This document shows, piece after piece, positions 34,246-46,053 of a DNA stretch of 64,000 nucleotides. A model generated the notes under the pieces. It saw only the letters and a list, made by a program, of their open reading frames with translations. It was not told the origin of the DNA and did no database searches. The stretch's first letter is position 1, and every line of letters begins with the position of its first letter. A program made the position numbers and the translations under genes. Source of the DNA: Dissophora ornata (taxonomy: Eukaryota > Mortierellomycota > Mortierellomycetes > Mortierellales > Mortierellaceae); assembly GCA_025201705.1 (NCBI GenBank), contig MU616564.1, positions 7,185-71,184 of the forward strand, read 5' to 3'.

Positions 34246-35439
34246 TTTCTTTCAGTTATGGCTTGCAAGCTGCCTGTGCTGCCAAGAGGACGAGGGTGGG
34301 CGGAGAGGGGAAGAGCGACCCAGGAGATGGGAAAAGCAGACCGAGAGAGTGGGGTGAGTGATTGATATAAAATCTGTGTAGAGCGGTGGCAAGGCCGGGT
34401 AGATGGAAGGAACAAAGGGCTGCGACGGCATGCAGGTCGAGCGAGCTGCTTTGCCCTCCTCGCCCGTGACTCCCATTTTTTAAATGCAGCTCATTTTTGG
34501 GGGAAAGCGCTGCGAAAAGGGGAAGAGGGAGGCTGTGAAAGCCCCTCCCGAGCTCGACCATGAGGAAACACGTCATTGCCAACTCGCCCCTGGAGCAGGC
34601 CGCAGCTCATTGCATGAGCCTGCGGCGACGTACAGGTTCTCACACCCGGGCTTCAATCCCTTGCCTCCAAATGGAGCGCAGGCATTCCATTTGTGGCAGC
34701 TGCGGGAGTGTAGGCAGGGACAAGGGATGAGGATGGAGAATGTGAAGGGATGCGGTGGCATGCGACGATCGCTACCACGGGGGGAAGGGGGGGGGTTTTT
34801 CTATTTTGCGTTTGCCTTCATTACCTGATGTCGAGGTTGAGACAGAGGCTTCTGAATGGGCTAACGGGAGTGAGAATGGTGTGGTGGAATGAACGTCGAG
34901 GACAGAGAAGCGCGAAATAAAAGATAAAGAAGGCCAAGAAAAAACGCCTTCCGCCACGTGATGGTAAACGAGGGCTGCGGGAGAACAATGTGGCCACTTG
35001 GGCTCACAGGAACGTACTGTGCAGCGGGAAAAGTTGCTAGGCACGGCTAGGACTGCACTGTGCAGACGGGGGAGAGGATGTGGTTCCAGGATCTGGCTCC
35101 AGCTATGGCGCCTGTCACAGCAGCTCTCGGTCGGGTCCCCGGCGACTCGCCATCTTGTGGCTGCCAACGTGACCAGTGCGCGCCACCAATGCAAGAGGCC
35201 ATTTTAGGTTGGGCGCTGCACCAAGCGGTACTTCCCCGCGGCCCTCTCGCTCGTTGATTTCCATATCCCCTTTTTTGTTCTTCGATCCACCCAGGCACAC
35301 TTCCGTTGGCGAATCTCTCTTGACATCTCCCATCCTCCATTCCTTCATTCACAACCTGCCTCGCCTCCCCTTTCCTTTCTCTTTTGATTTCCTCTACTCC
35401 TCCCTCTCAGCTTACACCTTATCTTCGTGCCAAACAGCA
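34246..35439. other. divergent intergenic region
   Basis: 1.2 kb between the membrane protein (-) and Opy2 (+). G-rich run near 34780-34797 and a C/T-rich leader (35335-35410) just before the Opy2 start. No gene seen. Confidence 0.5.
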
Positions 35440-38046
35440 ATGCCAGACCAGGATGGGGACGACCCCATTATCACCTCCACCTCCTCCTTCGCCCCCATCT
35501 CCACAACCTCTCTTGTGGCACCCTCCACAACTACATCTTCCACAACCACCTCTCCCACAACCACCTCTTCACAGACTACCTCTTTCACCACTACACCTGC
35601 CCAAGTGTCTTCCACAACCACCTCCAGCATAACATGTCCAACATTAACCTGCCCGTCCAGCTCACGCACCTGTCCACCCTGCCAAACTGGATTTGTCTGT
35701 CGACTGAGTGTAATCGACGCTTCTTGTGAATGCCCCGTCGCCAGTTGTGTCAAACCGGCCTTCGACACTGGTGCCAACAGCTCCAACTCAGGATCTGGCT
35801 TCGGTGGCTCCAATAACACCACAAACAACAAATCCCTCCTCGTGCCAGTACTTGGTGGTGTTGTGGGACTCATCGCGGTGATTGCCGTGGCCCTGCTGAT
35901 AATCCGCTACAAACGAAGCAAGACCACAAATGGGGACGCCATGCTGGACCAACAAGGAAAACAGGATCGCTTTGGGAACTCGTATAATAATAGAGACACG
36001 AAATTCAACGATGAAAACCAGAGCTGGCGCGGGGTAAGCTATTTTTTTTCAGTTTTTTGTTTTTATTGTTGCTATTTTCTTGGTGTCTTTGTTCGCCTCC
36101 GCTTATTAGACCATAGCGCTTAGCGCAGGTTGCGATATTGGATGCCCTTGTAACCATTGCGCCTGCATTGGCCCGTTGAGAGCTGTAGTGCGGGCCTGTC
36201 CATGCGTTATTACAATACACACCGTGTGCGGGTTGTCATTGTAATGTTTCCCTATTTCTAATTCATTTGCAGGATGGGAAGAGCAGGCGGCTCTCGCACT
36301 CCCCCCCCCCTCTCTCCTTTGATCATGACGGTGCCTCTTGGCTTGTTGAGTACGTGCGCAGAAGCGGGTTTTCCTGTAGCTTTTGTTCTTCTTTATTCTC
36401 ATTGAAGTATCCAGTGTGTGTGCTTCTGCAACTTGGGTGCTCTGTGCCCCCAGCGCTTGATGATGTTTTGTTTGTGCGGGAGGAAAATTAAACTAAATTG
36501 CGCGTACATGAACTTGTTTGAAGAACCCCTCCCTCCCTCCAATATAATCTGCGCTTAATTGGTATTTCGCCCCCGATCCATTATTTCCCCCACTCACACC
36601 TTCTGCCCTTGGGTACCCGTCGCAATATCCCTCTCCAAGTCATGCGGAAAATTGTTACGCCAGAGGGCTGTTCACAGCCCACACGCGCACACTCTCTCCC
36701 CCACTTATCTTTCGTTGCCGACGTGCGCTGTGATGCAGTTTCATTAGTTTCATTCAATTCAGGAACGCGATTTCCCCCCATATTAAATTATATCCACAAT
36801 CAACCCTGACATGCACCCCTCTCCCAGGCAGCAAACCTCCTTTTTTTTTTTTTTTTTTAAAACTGAGCTCCTATTATGCAGGGACTAGTTATGCATGTCC
36901 TAGCATCTTCATGTCGCCTAACCGAACTGCCTTATTAACCCAACGAACCATAATGGACTCGATGTTAATAGCTATCATCCGATACGATGCGCCAGAAAGA
37001 TGTCATCCGAATTGGTTACGTCCCCAGCATGCACGAAGATCAACGCTATCGGATACCCGGGATCGCACAACTAGGCGGAGGCAAGTTCATGATCGCCTGT
37101 GCTACACCAGCACGCACGTGCACTTGAATGTCTACTCACCAAAGAACACTTCGTCTAACCGCTACTTCCTTTCTACTCAATGACATCCAAAATTCTAGGC
37201 CCTCGGGCATCGTTTTTCGCCGAGGAAGACGACAAGCACTCTTCGCTGGCATCCAGCTTGGAGACCGGGGTCTTGGACGAAGCTATTTCCGTGGCTATAA
37301 GCAATATAGCCACGCCTAAACTCTTGCAGCTCGACAACATCAAGGTTGAGAGCAGAGGCATGATACAAAAATCCAACAGTCTACACTCTTCCAATTCTCT
37401 CAGGAGATCACAGTCGCAAAGTAGAGCAATTGAGCGCAAGGAAACTACGACTGGAAGTCATGGAATAGGAGCGGGTGTGTCAACTGGCGAGACGCATAGA
37501 TACAGCCACTATGAGCAAAATCAACAGTTTACGCCAGCAGTGATGGTTACGGCTCCCTCGACTCGATCCTCAGCCCAGTCTACTGCATCTGCCACACTTA
37601 GACCGCGTCCTCCAAGTATGGTACTAGAGCCGCGACCTCTCCACTCAAACTATAACGCCTACCAATCCACGTCATCACCTACATCAACCCACGGACAGAG
37701 CAAGGCGGCGGTAACGCCTTTAGGAACAACACTCGCACCCATATCAACGACCTCGCCACCACCGTCATCTTTTTCATCATCATCATCATCATCGAATTCG
37801 AGGATTCACTCAGTTCTGATGCGGCACGCAGAACGTGGACGCGAGTATGAATACAACACAGAGGTTTTGAGGCGCAGTCGAACAGATGGTGGCTATGGTG
37901 TCCGAAATAACGTACGGCGGACTACACGGAGCTCAATGTTCTCGACACAGTCTGATTCAAGATCGACGACGACACGTGGAGATGGTGAGGAGATTATGAT
38001 TTTCTGGGACGGCAATCGCCACTCAAGAGCTTCCTCGAATATGTAA
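35440..38046 (+). CDS. OPY2: Opy2-like membrane anchor
   Basis: Opy2 anchors the adaptor Ste50 at the plasma membrane in the HOG and filamentation MAPK pathways of yeast. Model of three exons, 35440-36033, 36273-36330, 37199-38046, 499 aa and in frame. Exon 1 carries a Thr/Ser-rich extracellular start without signal peptide, the Cys-rich Opy2 N domain (ITCPTLTCPSSSRTCPPC, FVCRL, CECPVASCVK), a Ser/Asn-rich stalk and a TM segment (LVPVLGGVVGLIAVIAVALL) followed by RYKRSK. The last exon is a disordered cytoplasmic tail; its IATPKLLQLDNIKV resembles a short block seen in Opy2 tails. The second intron (868 bases) is far longer than others here. The last exon could instead be a separate gene starting at ATG 37180. 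Confidence 0.7.
36841..36858. repeat. T homopolymer, 18 bases
   Basis: T run inside the proposed long second intron of the Opy2-like gene. Confidence 0.85.
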
Positions 38047-38851
38047 CGATCACAGCAATAGTTAGCAACAACAGACCCTTTCACTGGACGCGAAGCAGGC
38101 CTCGCGGAACAGAGCTAGACGGTGATGACAGATATATAGAGTAGGAAGAACCCGATGGCATTGTAATTAACAAAACAAATATAAATAGCACACTCATTTC
38201 GTCGATCGCATTTTCAGTTGTTAGCATAGCCGTTTTTTTTTATTGTCTTCATCTTTGTCATCGTCTCTGCTTCTAGGATGGCTACTTATTGCTTGCTTAT
38301 GGACGCATAAAGTCTTTGCAGAGCCATAATTTTTACTAAGCAGTCTCATGCATTTGATTATTCAATGGTGGAGGGGAGAGAAGCAATTAATGTTTTGCAA
38401 ATCATATTCCCCCGAAAGAAATCATTGGCACAGCCCACAGCTCCCAACATGTGCGACAGTTCACACGCGCGTGAGACAAACACTTCACATGGTTATTTTT
38501 TTCTTAATTAAAAAAAAAATTAGGCACAATCGGTGCATTACCAGCATGCATGCGACCGTGGCCATTTTTTTTTTTAATTATAGTTTTTTGTATTTGTAGT
38601 TTTTGTTTTGAAGTTGAAGGGATGAGTGGACCTGATTACGAGTAGTCTATGTTCTAAGGATTGATGAATGGATATGCGTAAGGAAATGAAAATGGGAAAT
38701 GGTGTCTATCTAATCTACAGGAACAATTTTGATGGTGGCAATGAGGAGTGTAGAAAACAAAAATATGAAAGGGATGCTTTGCTTGAGATAATCCGAAGCA
38801 AGGATGAGGGTATAGAAAGAAAAAAAAAGGCAATAGGATGAAGCACAGGCT
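38047..38851. other. convergent intergenic region
   Basis: About 800 bases between the 3' ends of the Opy2-like gene and the DPBB gene. A/T-rich with several A and T runs; no gene seen. Confidence 0.55.
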
Positions 38852-40033
38852 TTACATGAAGCCCCACTGGAGTTGCAGTTCGCCGACACCCAAGCCCGCA
38901 AACTTCTTAAACGCGGCCTGGGAAAGATCTAGGTCTCCAGAGCTGCAGAACTGGCTAGGACACATGTCGACAACCGTCACCACCACTTGGACGTTCGATC
39001 CCTTTTCCGTCAAGAGGATCTTCTTGCCACAGAGACTCGTGCCAGTTCCCATCTGGGCCTGATTGACCGCCACAATCAAGTCCGATTGCGAGTACGAGTG
39101 CCCGCATTGACCGTTCGTGTCCGAGTACCATGTCGCACGTCCTGTGAAAGGAGTCGAGGGCACCGAGGTTGGCGTGGGCGTACTTGTGCTGGTAGTAGTT
39201 GTCGTCGTGGTTGCCGTCGTAGTTGCCGTCGCGGTTGCTGTCGTGTTTGCAGTCGTGGTTGCTGTGGCGGTACTAGTGCGGGTGGTGTTAACATTCGATG
39301 ATCCAGGAGTCGAATCAGAGGTCGCTTGTGGAGGATCCGAAAGGGACCAGACAATGTTCAGCAAGTTCTTGGGCGAGATGGTGGTCGAGTTGATAGGCAT
39401 GGGAGAGATAGGATCCAACAGGTCTGCGATCGTGTTGTTCGAGCTACTATCAAAGGTCATGTCCTCAAAGGGCACATTTGGTGCGAGCTCGCTCAACGCT
39501 CCGATCGACAGATCAACAGATCCATATTCACAATCATCGCAGACGCCAACGATCTGAGCATAAGTCGATTGCTGTGTGTTTTCACGGTTCTGGATCTGGA
39601 TCCATTCACCGCAGGTCGAGTTGGAAGAAGTGATATTGCCGAATTGAAGGGGGTTCATAAGAGCAACGTTGTCGGTGGGCGAAAAGGTCTGGTTGTTGCA
39701 TCCGGTGTATGTCTGGTTTTTAGTGTTGTAGTAGACGAGAGATGAGTTTGTGGTGCTGAAGGCTGGTGTTGAGGAGGGAGTAGAAGGCGATGTCGATGAG
39801 GTGGATGTGGGGGTAGAGACTGAGGATGATGTGGTCGAAGAAGGTGTGGAGGATGAGGGAGAGGTCAAGAGCGTGAGGTTAAGAAATGAGGCTGATCCGG
39901 TGTATTCGGTTCCCCAGACTGTGGCATTAAGGCCATTTGTGGGCGGTGAACTGCTCGGTGCGGAGAAGGCTGTGAAGAGCGCTCCTGTGATGATCGAGAG
40001 AGGTTTTGCTGCGGTGAAGGGAATGGGTGCCAT
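38852..40033 (-). CDS. secreted double-psi beta-barrel (RlpA/expansin-like) protein with two barrels
   Basis: 393 aa, single exon. The N-terminus is weakly hydrophobic (PLSIITGALFTAFSA), compatible with a signal peptide. A Ser/Thr/Pro linker follows, then a first barrel-like region (about residues 110-235: TGCNNQTFSPTDNVALM, CGEWIQIQNRE, VGVCDDCEYGSVDLSIGAL, LNIVWSL). A Thr/Ala linker separates it from a classical C-terminal barrel (about 300-393: GRATWYSDTNGQCGHSY, LIVAVNQAQMG, CGKKILL, VVTVVDMCPSQFCSSGDLDL, then an LQWGF end). Both carry the D-x-C and DLS signatures of the barrel. Such fungal proteins are secreted and linked to walls; enzymatic activity is usually not shown. Expansin's carbohydrate-binding domain is absent. 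The many N-x-S/T sites and Thr runs suggest heavy glycosylation. Confidence 0.85.
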   Translation of the reverse strand: MAPIPFTAAKPLSIITGALFTAFSAPSSSPPTNGLNATVWGTEYTGSASFLNLTLLTSPSSSTPSSTTSSSVSTPTSTSSTSPSTPSSTPAFSTTNSSLVYYNTKNQTYTGCNNQTFSPTDNVALMNPLQFGNITSSNSTCGEWIQIQNRENTQQSTYAQIVGVCDDCEYGSVDLSIGALSELAPNVPFEDMTFDSSSNNTIADLLDPISPMPINSTTISPKNLLNIVWSLSDPPQATSDSTPGSSNVNTTRTSTATATTTANTTATATATTTATTTTTTTSTSTPTPTSVPSTPFTGRATWYSDTNGQCGHSYSQSDLIVAVNQAQMGTGTSLCGKKILLTEKGSNVQVVVTVVDMCPSQFCSSGDLDLSQAAFKKFAGLGVGELQLQWGFM

Positions 40034-42073
40034 TGTGGAGGGGAGAGGAGAGTGGGCAGTGGTTTGGAGGGGAGGTAAGGATTAGGGCACTGTAGTGAAG
40101 ACGCAAACGGAGAAAGAAAGAGAGAAGAGAAGGGGAATGCAGGCAACTGGCGAATTGTTGCGATATTTAAATGAACACTATGTAGTGGGTCCTAGTCCAG
40201 ATATGGCGCGGATGCAGCATGGTGGGGTAAATGGACAGGGCAGGGGCGGCGATCAAGGATTGCGAGATACATTATTCAGGTGCAGTGCAGTAGTTGAGAG
40301 CACATGAGTAATCTAGCAAAAGACAAATAATTGCTGGGCCAGGGATCAGACCGCTACTGTTTGTGAGCCTTCTTCTTCACAAGGAGCAGTCGGAGCCTTC
40401 TTGTGAATGTCCGTTGTACATACCCACATGAATATAAAATCTCTCGCGCTCATCGTTTCGGACTCCCATCCCCTGATGCTAGGCTATGCTGACGACCAGG
40501 ACGCGTCTCAGTTGCGGTTCAAAGGCGCGACATTCCCCATTTTTTATTCTTGAACAAAGAATCGACAACGCCCCTGGCTACTACTCGACCTGACTACCTT
40601 TGGTTCGTTTTACATGGAGATGAATAGAGACATAGAAAGAACGGTGCCATTACCCAAAAGGAAAGAGGCTCTTATTTATCTCTCGCTCTGTTCTCTTCGA
40701 TGCTTTCATTTATTCCTCTTTTGTCACTCACCAATTAACTCTATACACTCACTCTGAGTGGGATCCCGATCCACTTCTTGGCCGTTGCTCTCATATTTTT
40801 TTTCCGTTTGTTGTCATTTTCCAGGACCGATTCATCGTTCGAACACCCGACCCGCTGCGGCAATGTATCTCATCGCCCTCTTGCCTGCTTGCCCCATTGT
40901 TCGATTTCTTTCGATTTCATTTTACACGCGACAGAATATATATATACTGTAACTTCATTAAAATAAACGAAATGTGCACATGGTATGTACACATTGTTTT
41001 CTACCCATCAAGTCAGGATCAGCGGCTGAGATGTGACCATGCGCCGGGGGCGGACATGATGGACACATCATATGTCAATCGCCGGAAGCCAAGAACCCGC
41101 CCATCCCATCCACGCTCATGACGACATCGTAATCGAGTCGTCATACTACTTTAAACAGCATTCCTCAGACTCCCTGCACACGCAACACATGGTCGAGGGT
41201 CGAACAGACTCGGAGCTGATTTACGGTTATATAATGCGAACAGAGGAAAATGACTGGGGTAAGAGATGTGTTCAATGGAGAGAGGCCGCCGTCGCATCGC
41301 TCTCCTCTCAGTGTCGATATGATGCGGCCGTGTACTTTGAGCTGCTCCTGGCTGAGCAATGAATGAATACGAGTCACAGAGGGAGGGAGAGACGACACCT
41401 TGTGGGTACAATCATCAAATATCTCTTATGCTGGGCTCCTTCTCATCATACTTCAACTTAGAGCCGTCCTTCTCTCTAGATGGTCGCCGATAGATACTAT
41501 TGGACATGCCGTTGACCTCCATGACACTTCAAACGGCGGTGCCTCTTACGACTGTTGTCTATAGTTTTGAAGGGCATCTACTCGGGTGACTGCAGATCAC
41601 TGCTCCACAACTCCGCCAATCTGTTGACATGTCAAAAAGGCATTGCACGAGTCAAGACAGGCTGAGTTTGTTCGGCGTATCCATAGTCTTCTTTTGGCCC
41701 ATTCCCTCTAACCCGCGCCATCCGGCCTGTGCTCACTAGTCGGGGAACTCGGATCCTGAATTCTGACTTGGACAGGGCGCCTCGTCCTAGAGCAGAATGA
41801 TGGCTGTGTTACCAACTATTCACTAGCCTCAAACGACAGCGCCAAAGGGTCTGTTGAAGCATGATTAGTGCCTGGACCATCTTGGAAACCACACACGCGG
41901 CTTCGTACTACATTCTGCCACTTGATTGGCGCGTGAATGCCATTGGTCAATGCTCCTCGTCTTTTCGCATCAATTCACGCCACTGCAGTGTTGCTACCTT
42001 GCTGCGAACTGAGTGTATATTATTATTATTATTATTATTTTTATTATTTTTATTTTATGGACAGTAAATATCC
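40034..42073. other. long intergenic region
   Basis: 2 kb between two minus-strand genes (DPBB start and transporter end), with no gene I can support. A TTA/ATT repeat occupies 42018-42056 next to the transporter stop. The longest ORF (41072-41362) has no recognisable feature. Confidence 0.55.
42018..42056. repeat. TTA trinucleotide microsatellite
   Basis: About ten TTA/ATT units, the last ones interrupted by T runs, just downstream of the transporter gene. Confidence 0.85.
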
Positions 42074-42657
42074 TTAAATACGCCCGAATAGCTTGGGATT
42101 CATCATAAACTTGAGAAGCACCGTCAGAGCCACACCAACCGCCATGACCAAGCCCGCCCAGAGCTGCAGCGGTCGATAATCCAGCCCCTTACTCAAATCC
42201 AACAGTGCTCCTCCAACGGGCGAGCCAATCAAGGTTCCTGTGGCAATGCCTCCATAAACAATACCTGTGACACTAGCCAAGCGACTAATGCCACAGAGAT
42301 GTGCCGCGACCGTGGGAACGATGGCGACGAAACTTCCGGAGAAGAAACCATAGATGACGCAGAATACAAGCATCAAAGGGATGGATGTCCCTGCCAGTAT
42401 CCAAACCACCAAAATACTCAGACTTGCGCAAATTGTCGAGATGAGAAGGGTGTTGATATCTCCAATATGGTCACTTGCTAGACCCATGGTAACTCGACCA
42501 AGTGCACTGGAGCCGTTCAAGATTCCGACCAGAAGCGATGCCGTGGATACAGAGGCACCATGGTTCTGCGCATAGGCTATTTTAAATCATTCCGGACAAA
42601 CCAAAGCGACGGAAAATGGAATTAGAAACGTTTGAATGGCTAGGCGAGACAAAAAAC

Positions 42658-42714
<57 letters not shown>

Positions 42715-43920
42715 GCAGATCACCTACTTGGGAAATAGTAGTACGGATTGAAGTACCCATTGGCGACGAAAAACGAAATAGATACCAAAAGAAAGAACCG
42801 CTTATCTTTCAATGCCGAGAAATCAATCATTTTCTTCTTTTGTGCCAATGTGGTCTGCGATTCGTTGTTTTGCAGGCCGAGCCCATCGCCATGTTGTGTC
42901 GTCATGGTCAGCTCACGGTCCAGTTGTTCCCGTTTCAAACGCTTGGCACGACCTCTTCCTGACTCGACCCGAGCTTTGAAAAGAATTGAGGCCGGAATCA
43001 CGATTGCGAGATGGGCCAGCGCCACTGCCCGGACCGTCCAGCGATACCCTATTGCGCTAAATAGTGCTGTTGTCACCGGAGAGAGCACCAGCCCTCCAAA
43101 CCCGCCTCCAGCGACAGCGATTCCTGTTGCAAACCCACGGCGTCTACGATTTTTTAAGCGGTAACTCGATCAGTGTTGAGCTCGCGGTGCAACATTCAAG
43201 AACAGGGAGAGGTGATTATTACCTCTTAAACCATTGGGAAGGCAAGCTCAGCGACGGGAAAAATGCCAGACTTGCACCGAGCCCGTACAAGATTCCCTGG
43301 AAGATATACAACTGCCAAACCTGGGTTGAGAACGAAGTAGCAATAAGGGATGCACCCATGATCAATGCCCCGGCAAATGCGCTGAGCCTGTATCCAAAGT
43401 GGTCAGCAAATTGTCCAGTGAGGGGTCCTGACATGTCCATGCCGACGACGTTCAGGGTGCCCACCCACGAGAGCTGGAATGTGCTTGAAGTGTTGTATTC
43501 GTGAGTGATATACCGGTCCTATTGGTGAAAGTGGTCAATCCGGTCAGCAACAGCTACTGCCGATAAAATTTTGACGACAGAACGTGAACGTCTGTTTCCG
43601 TAAGTTACCTCATAGACACCGTATCCATTGACGGTGCCGACGACTATTGCTTGTACAAAAAAAGCCGCTCCGACGACAACCCACCCATAGGGCTGTTCAT
43701 TGTCGACGTCCTCATGTCCGTCGGAGTGTATATGATGATGATTATGGCCATTGTCCTTCAGGTCGTCTTGTATCTTTTCGTCGTCATCCTGACCGTTAAT
43801 TGCCTGTGGTGAATAGACTATTGCTGGGGTTACGAGAGTTGTCGGGGCTATGTTGTCCAGCACACTGTTATCGTCCCTCAAAGTGTCCTCGTGGATTTTC
43901 TGAGCATCTTGCGTTTTCAT
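42074..43920 (-). CDS. MFS transporter, monocarboxylate (SLC16)-like, copy 1
   Basis: Plasma-membrane or organelle solute carrier of the MCT-like MFS family; substrate unknown. Four exons: 43920-43609, 43518-43223, 43143-42728, 42576-42074; 508 aa. The N-terminal about 75 residues are polar and include a His-rich patch (HNHHHIHSDGHED). TM1 begins with YGWVVVGAAFFVQ, the signature start of fungal MCT-like proteins. Also seen are SWVGTLN, YQLYIFQGILYGLG-like (LYIFQGILYGLGASLAF), SQWFKRRRGFATGIA, GRVTMGLASDHIG and GTLIGSPVGGALLD. The middle loop is cytosolic and charged. Intron 3 holds a 55-base A run on the + strand. A TATAAAT-like site lies about 130 bases upstream (44051-44057). Introns 1 and 3 sit at the same positions and phases as in the paralogue at 48522-50712. 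Confidence 0.92.
42659..42713. repeat. A homopolymer of about 55 bases, inside an intron
   Basis: Uninterrupted A run (poly-T in the sense direction) in intron 3 of the first MFS gene (42577-42727), taking more than a third of the intron. The Lys-rich ORF across it is an artefact. Confidence 0.9.
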
Positions 43921-44630
43921 TCTCTGCCGTATGTGTCTGGGATCCGGATGCAGCTGACGAATATGTATATGTATGTCTCTTCAAGAGCCGCTCGAGCTGG
44001 GGTCTACAGATGGAAAGAGAGAGAAAGAGAAAACAAGAAATGTTGCGAGTATTTATATGACACAAGCGAAGTTTAGTGTTCTTAAGATAGCCCTTTCGTG
44101 CACAGATTATCCTCAATGGATCTTGATGAACTGGGTGGATACAGGGTTTTCGAACTATATTTTGTTTGTGAGTGATTATTGTGCATGTTGCACTTGCGGC
44201 TGCTAGAAGGGGCAACCAATCAGTGCCTTTTTGAACTTTTGCCCCGCAGCTACAGCAAGTTAAACGTTTGTAGAAATTCAACCTTCGGCCTTTTGGCCGC
44301 TGGAACGCCACATGCCCCCCTCGTTCTTTGCCGGCTGGGACCGATGCACTTACTAATACATGTGTATGACCTTGCTCTTATCCATAGTCCTGCTTCAGTT
44401 TTCCGAAATCACGTATAAAATCCCCCGTTCAGGGTTAATGTATACCCAAAGCTTTTGCTGTATGAAGCTCGGCACCTGCAAAAGGACAAGAAAACAACCT
44501 GGATGATGCTATGTGAGTCACTGTATGCGGAATAAGTAAACAAGCAAGAGAAGAAGTACGAATGCGTCGCCACCCCTTTCTAGCATACTATTTTATTCGC
44601 GCTTTCTATTCCTTGCTGGACGCTCATCCG
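43921..44630. other. intergenic, 5' region of MFS copy 1
   Basis: About 710 bases between two minus-strand genes. Minus-strand TATAAAT at 44051-44057. No gene seen. Confidence 0.5.
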
Positions 44631-46053
44631 TTACATTACGCCCTCTCTCCTCCACAGAAACGTGGTCCATAGTCCGCACATCACATCGTGCCACGGTCCT
44701 GAAATGTGGTCGACTATTCTGTTGAAGTGAAACCTATCCGCCCGCTTAACGTCGCAACCAGGTAATGAAGTCAAGGAGCCACGGCACTGAAAGTCAGATA
44801 ATGGTACTTCTTGCCCAAGTTGACCATATTTTCCCCAGCCGCAGCTCCAGGCATGTCCCTGGTCTAATAAAAAAAAAGAAAAAAAAACATTTACTACTCG
44901 TTCTCTTCTCGTATCTTCAATTACATTACATCTTAAGAAAAAAAAATCGATGTCCTTGCCATCCAGCGCCACGGTGTGGGCATGACCGCAAGCAACCTTG
45001 ACGATATTGACATCTCTTCCCTCCTCCTCATCATTGCTCTCATAGAAATCAACAAGCTGTGGATACGCCGTATTGCGCTTCTGTGTCCGAGCTCCCTCTT
45101 TGATGCCCGATGACGATTGCTGTTCTCCTATGCTGAGTTGCCCGTGGTCGTTCAGACCAAAGCTGTAGATGTCTCCCGCCTCTAACATGTAGGGAACGAA
45201 ATGATTTAAGTGTTACACTTGTGAACACGCTTTGTACCATGAACAAAATAAAAAAAAAGTACCTGAAAGCGCGACACTGAAAGATGCTCCACAGGCTGCG
45301 TCAATGATGCGCATACCCTGAAGCGACTCAATTGGTTTGGGCACGGATTCTGAGACCAAATCGCCATGCCCGAGCTGCCCATGTCTTCCAGAACCCCAGC
45401 TGTAAAGAGTTCCATTTGAAGCAAGTGCAAGCAGATGCGCCTCGCCAGCCCAGATCTTTTCAAACTTGACGTTGTTTACCAATGGTGTCGCGGAGACGGA
45501 GAAGACAGGCTGAGGGATGGGGTTGAGGTCCGTCCAGTGGTACAGTTGCCCTGTGAGGGCGTCAATGGCCACGGTCAAGTGATCCGTAGATAGTCCACAG
45601 GCGGCGACGTCCTTCGCGTTCTGGAAGTGCACATGCGCGTTGCCTGGTCGGTCGCAATAAGATGCATCAGGCGGGGTGTGCTGACAGAGGTTTACGACGC
45701 TGCCTCCTGGCGCTAGAAATCCTTGCAAGGACTCCCATCCATACAGCTTGTGGGACAATTGTGAGTGCGACGAGTTCGGACTTGAGACCTCTGCAGCTAG
45801 AATCCCGACGAGATCTGCTTCTTCAGGACTAGAGTCTCCACAAATCTCGATGAGGTTATTCGCGTTTTCTGTCGATAAGAATTGTAGTTTATTTTGTGAG
45901 AATAATAGACCATGTATACTTGTGCAAGCAAAGGGGAGGGGGGAAGACGAGTAACGTACCGATGACGACGGATGTCCACCCAGCAAAGTAGAGTTTTGTG
46001 GCGTTATTGGCGGCGTCATGGGAAGAACTGAGCCCAAAGCATGTTGAAGTCAT
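44631..46053 (-). CDS. RCCD1: RCC1-repeat protein, RCCD1-like
   Basis: Beta-propeller of RCC1 repeats; the human homologue RCCD1 partners the JmjC enzyme KDM8. Four exons: 46053-45960, 45868-45263, 45181-44960, 44863-44631; 384 aa, the size of human RCCD1 (about 376). N-terminal MTSTCFGL is followed by a repeat start FAGW. Repeats are clear later: LASNGTLYSWGSGRHGQLGH, EAGDIYSFGLNDHGQLSIG, ACGHAHTVALD, then QGHAWSCGWGKYGQLGQE and a CG-x-W end. The order 'short N part, SWG-GRHGQLGHG, IYSFG, GWGKYGQLG, CG-W' follows RCCD1. Intron 3 (44959-44864) starts with GC instead of GT and ends with AG; it is 96 bases, a multiple of three, without in-frame stop. Splicing it restores repeat spacing. Confidence 0.85.

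Noticed and set aside
35412..35873. Minus-strand ORF rich in Val/Glu opposite the Opy2 exon
   Set aside because: Mirror image of the Thr-rich repeats of the plus-strand gene.
39117..39557. Plus-strand Val-rich ORF opposite the DPBB gene
   Set aside because: Mirror of the Thr/Ala linker codons; no independent features.
41072..41362. 96-codon ORF in the intergenic region before MFS copy 1
   Set aside because: No signal peptide, domain or codon pattern to support it.
42636..42962. Plus-strand ORF with a poly-Lys run
   Set aside because: Artefact of the A55 run in an intron of the MFS gene.
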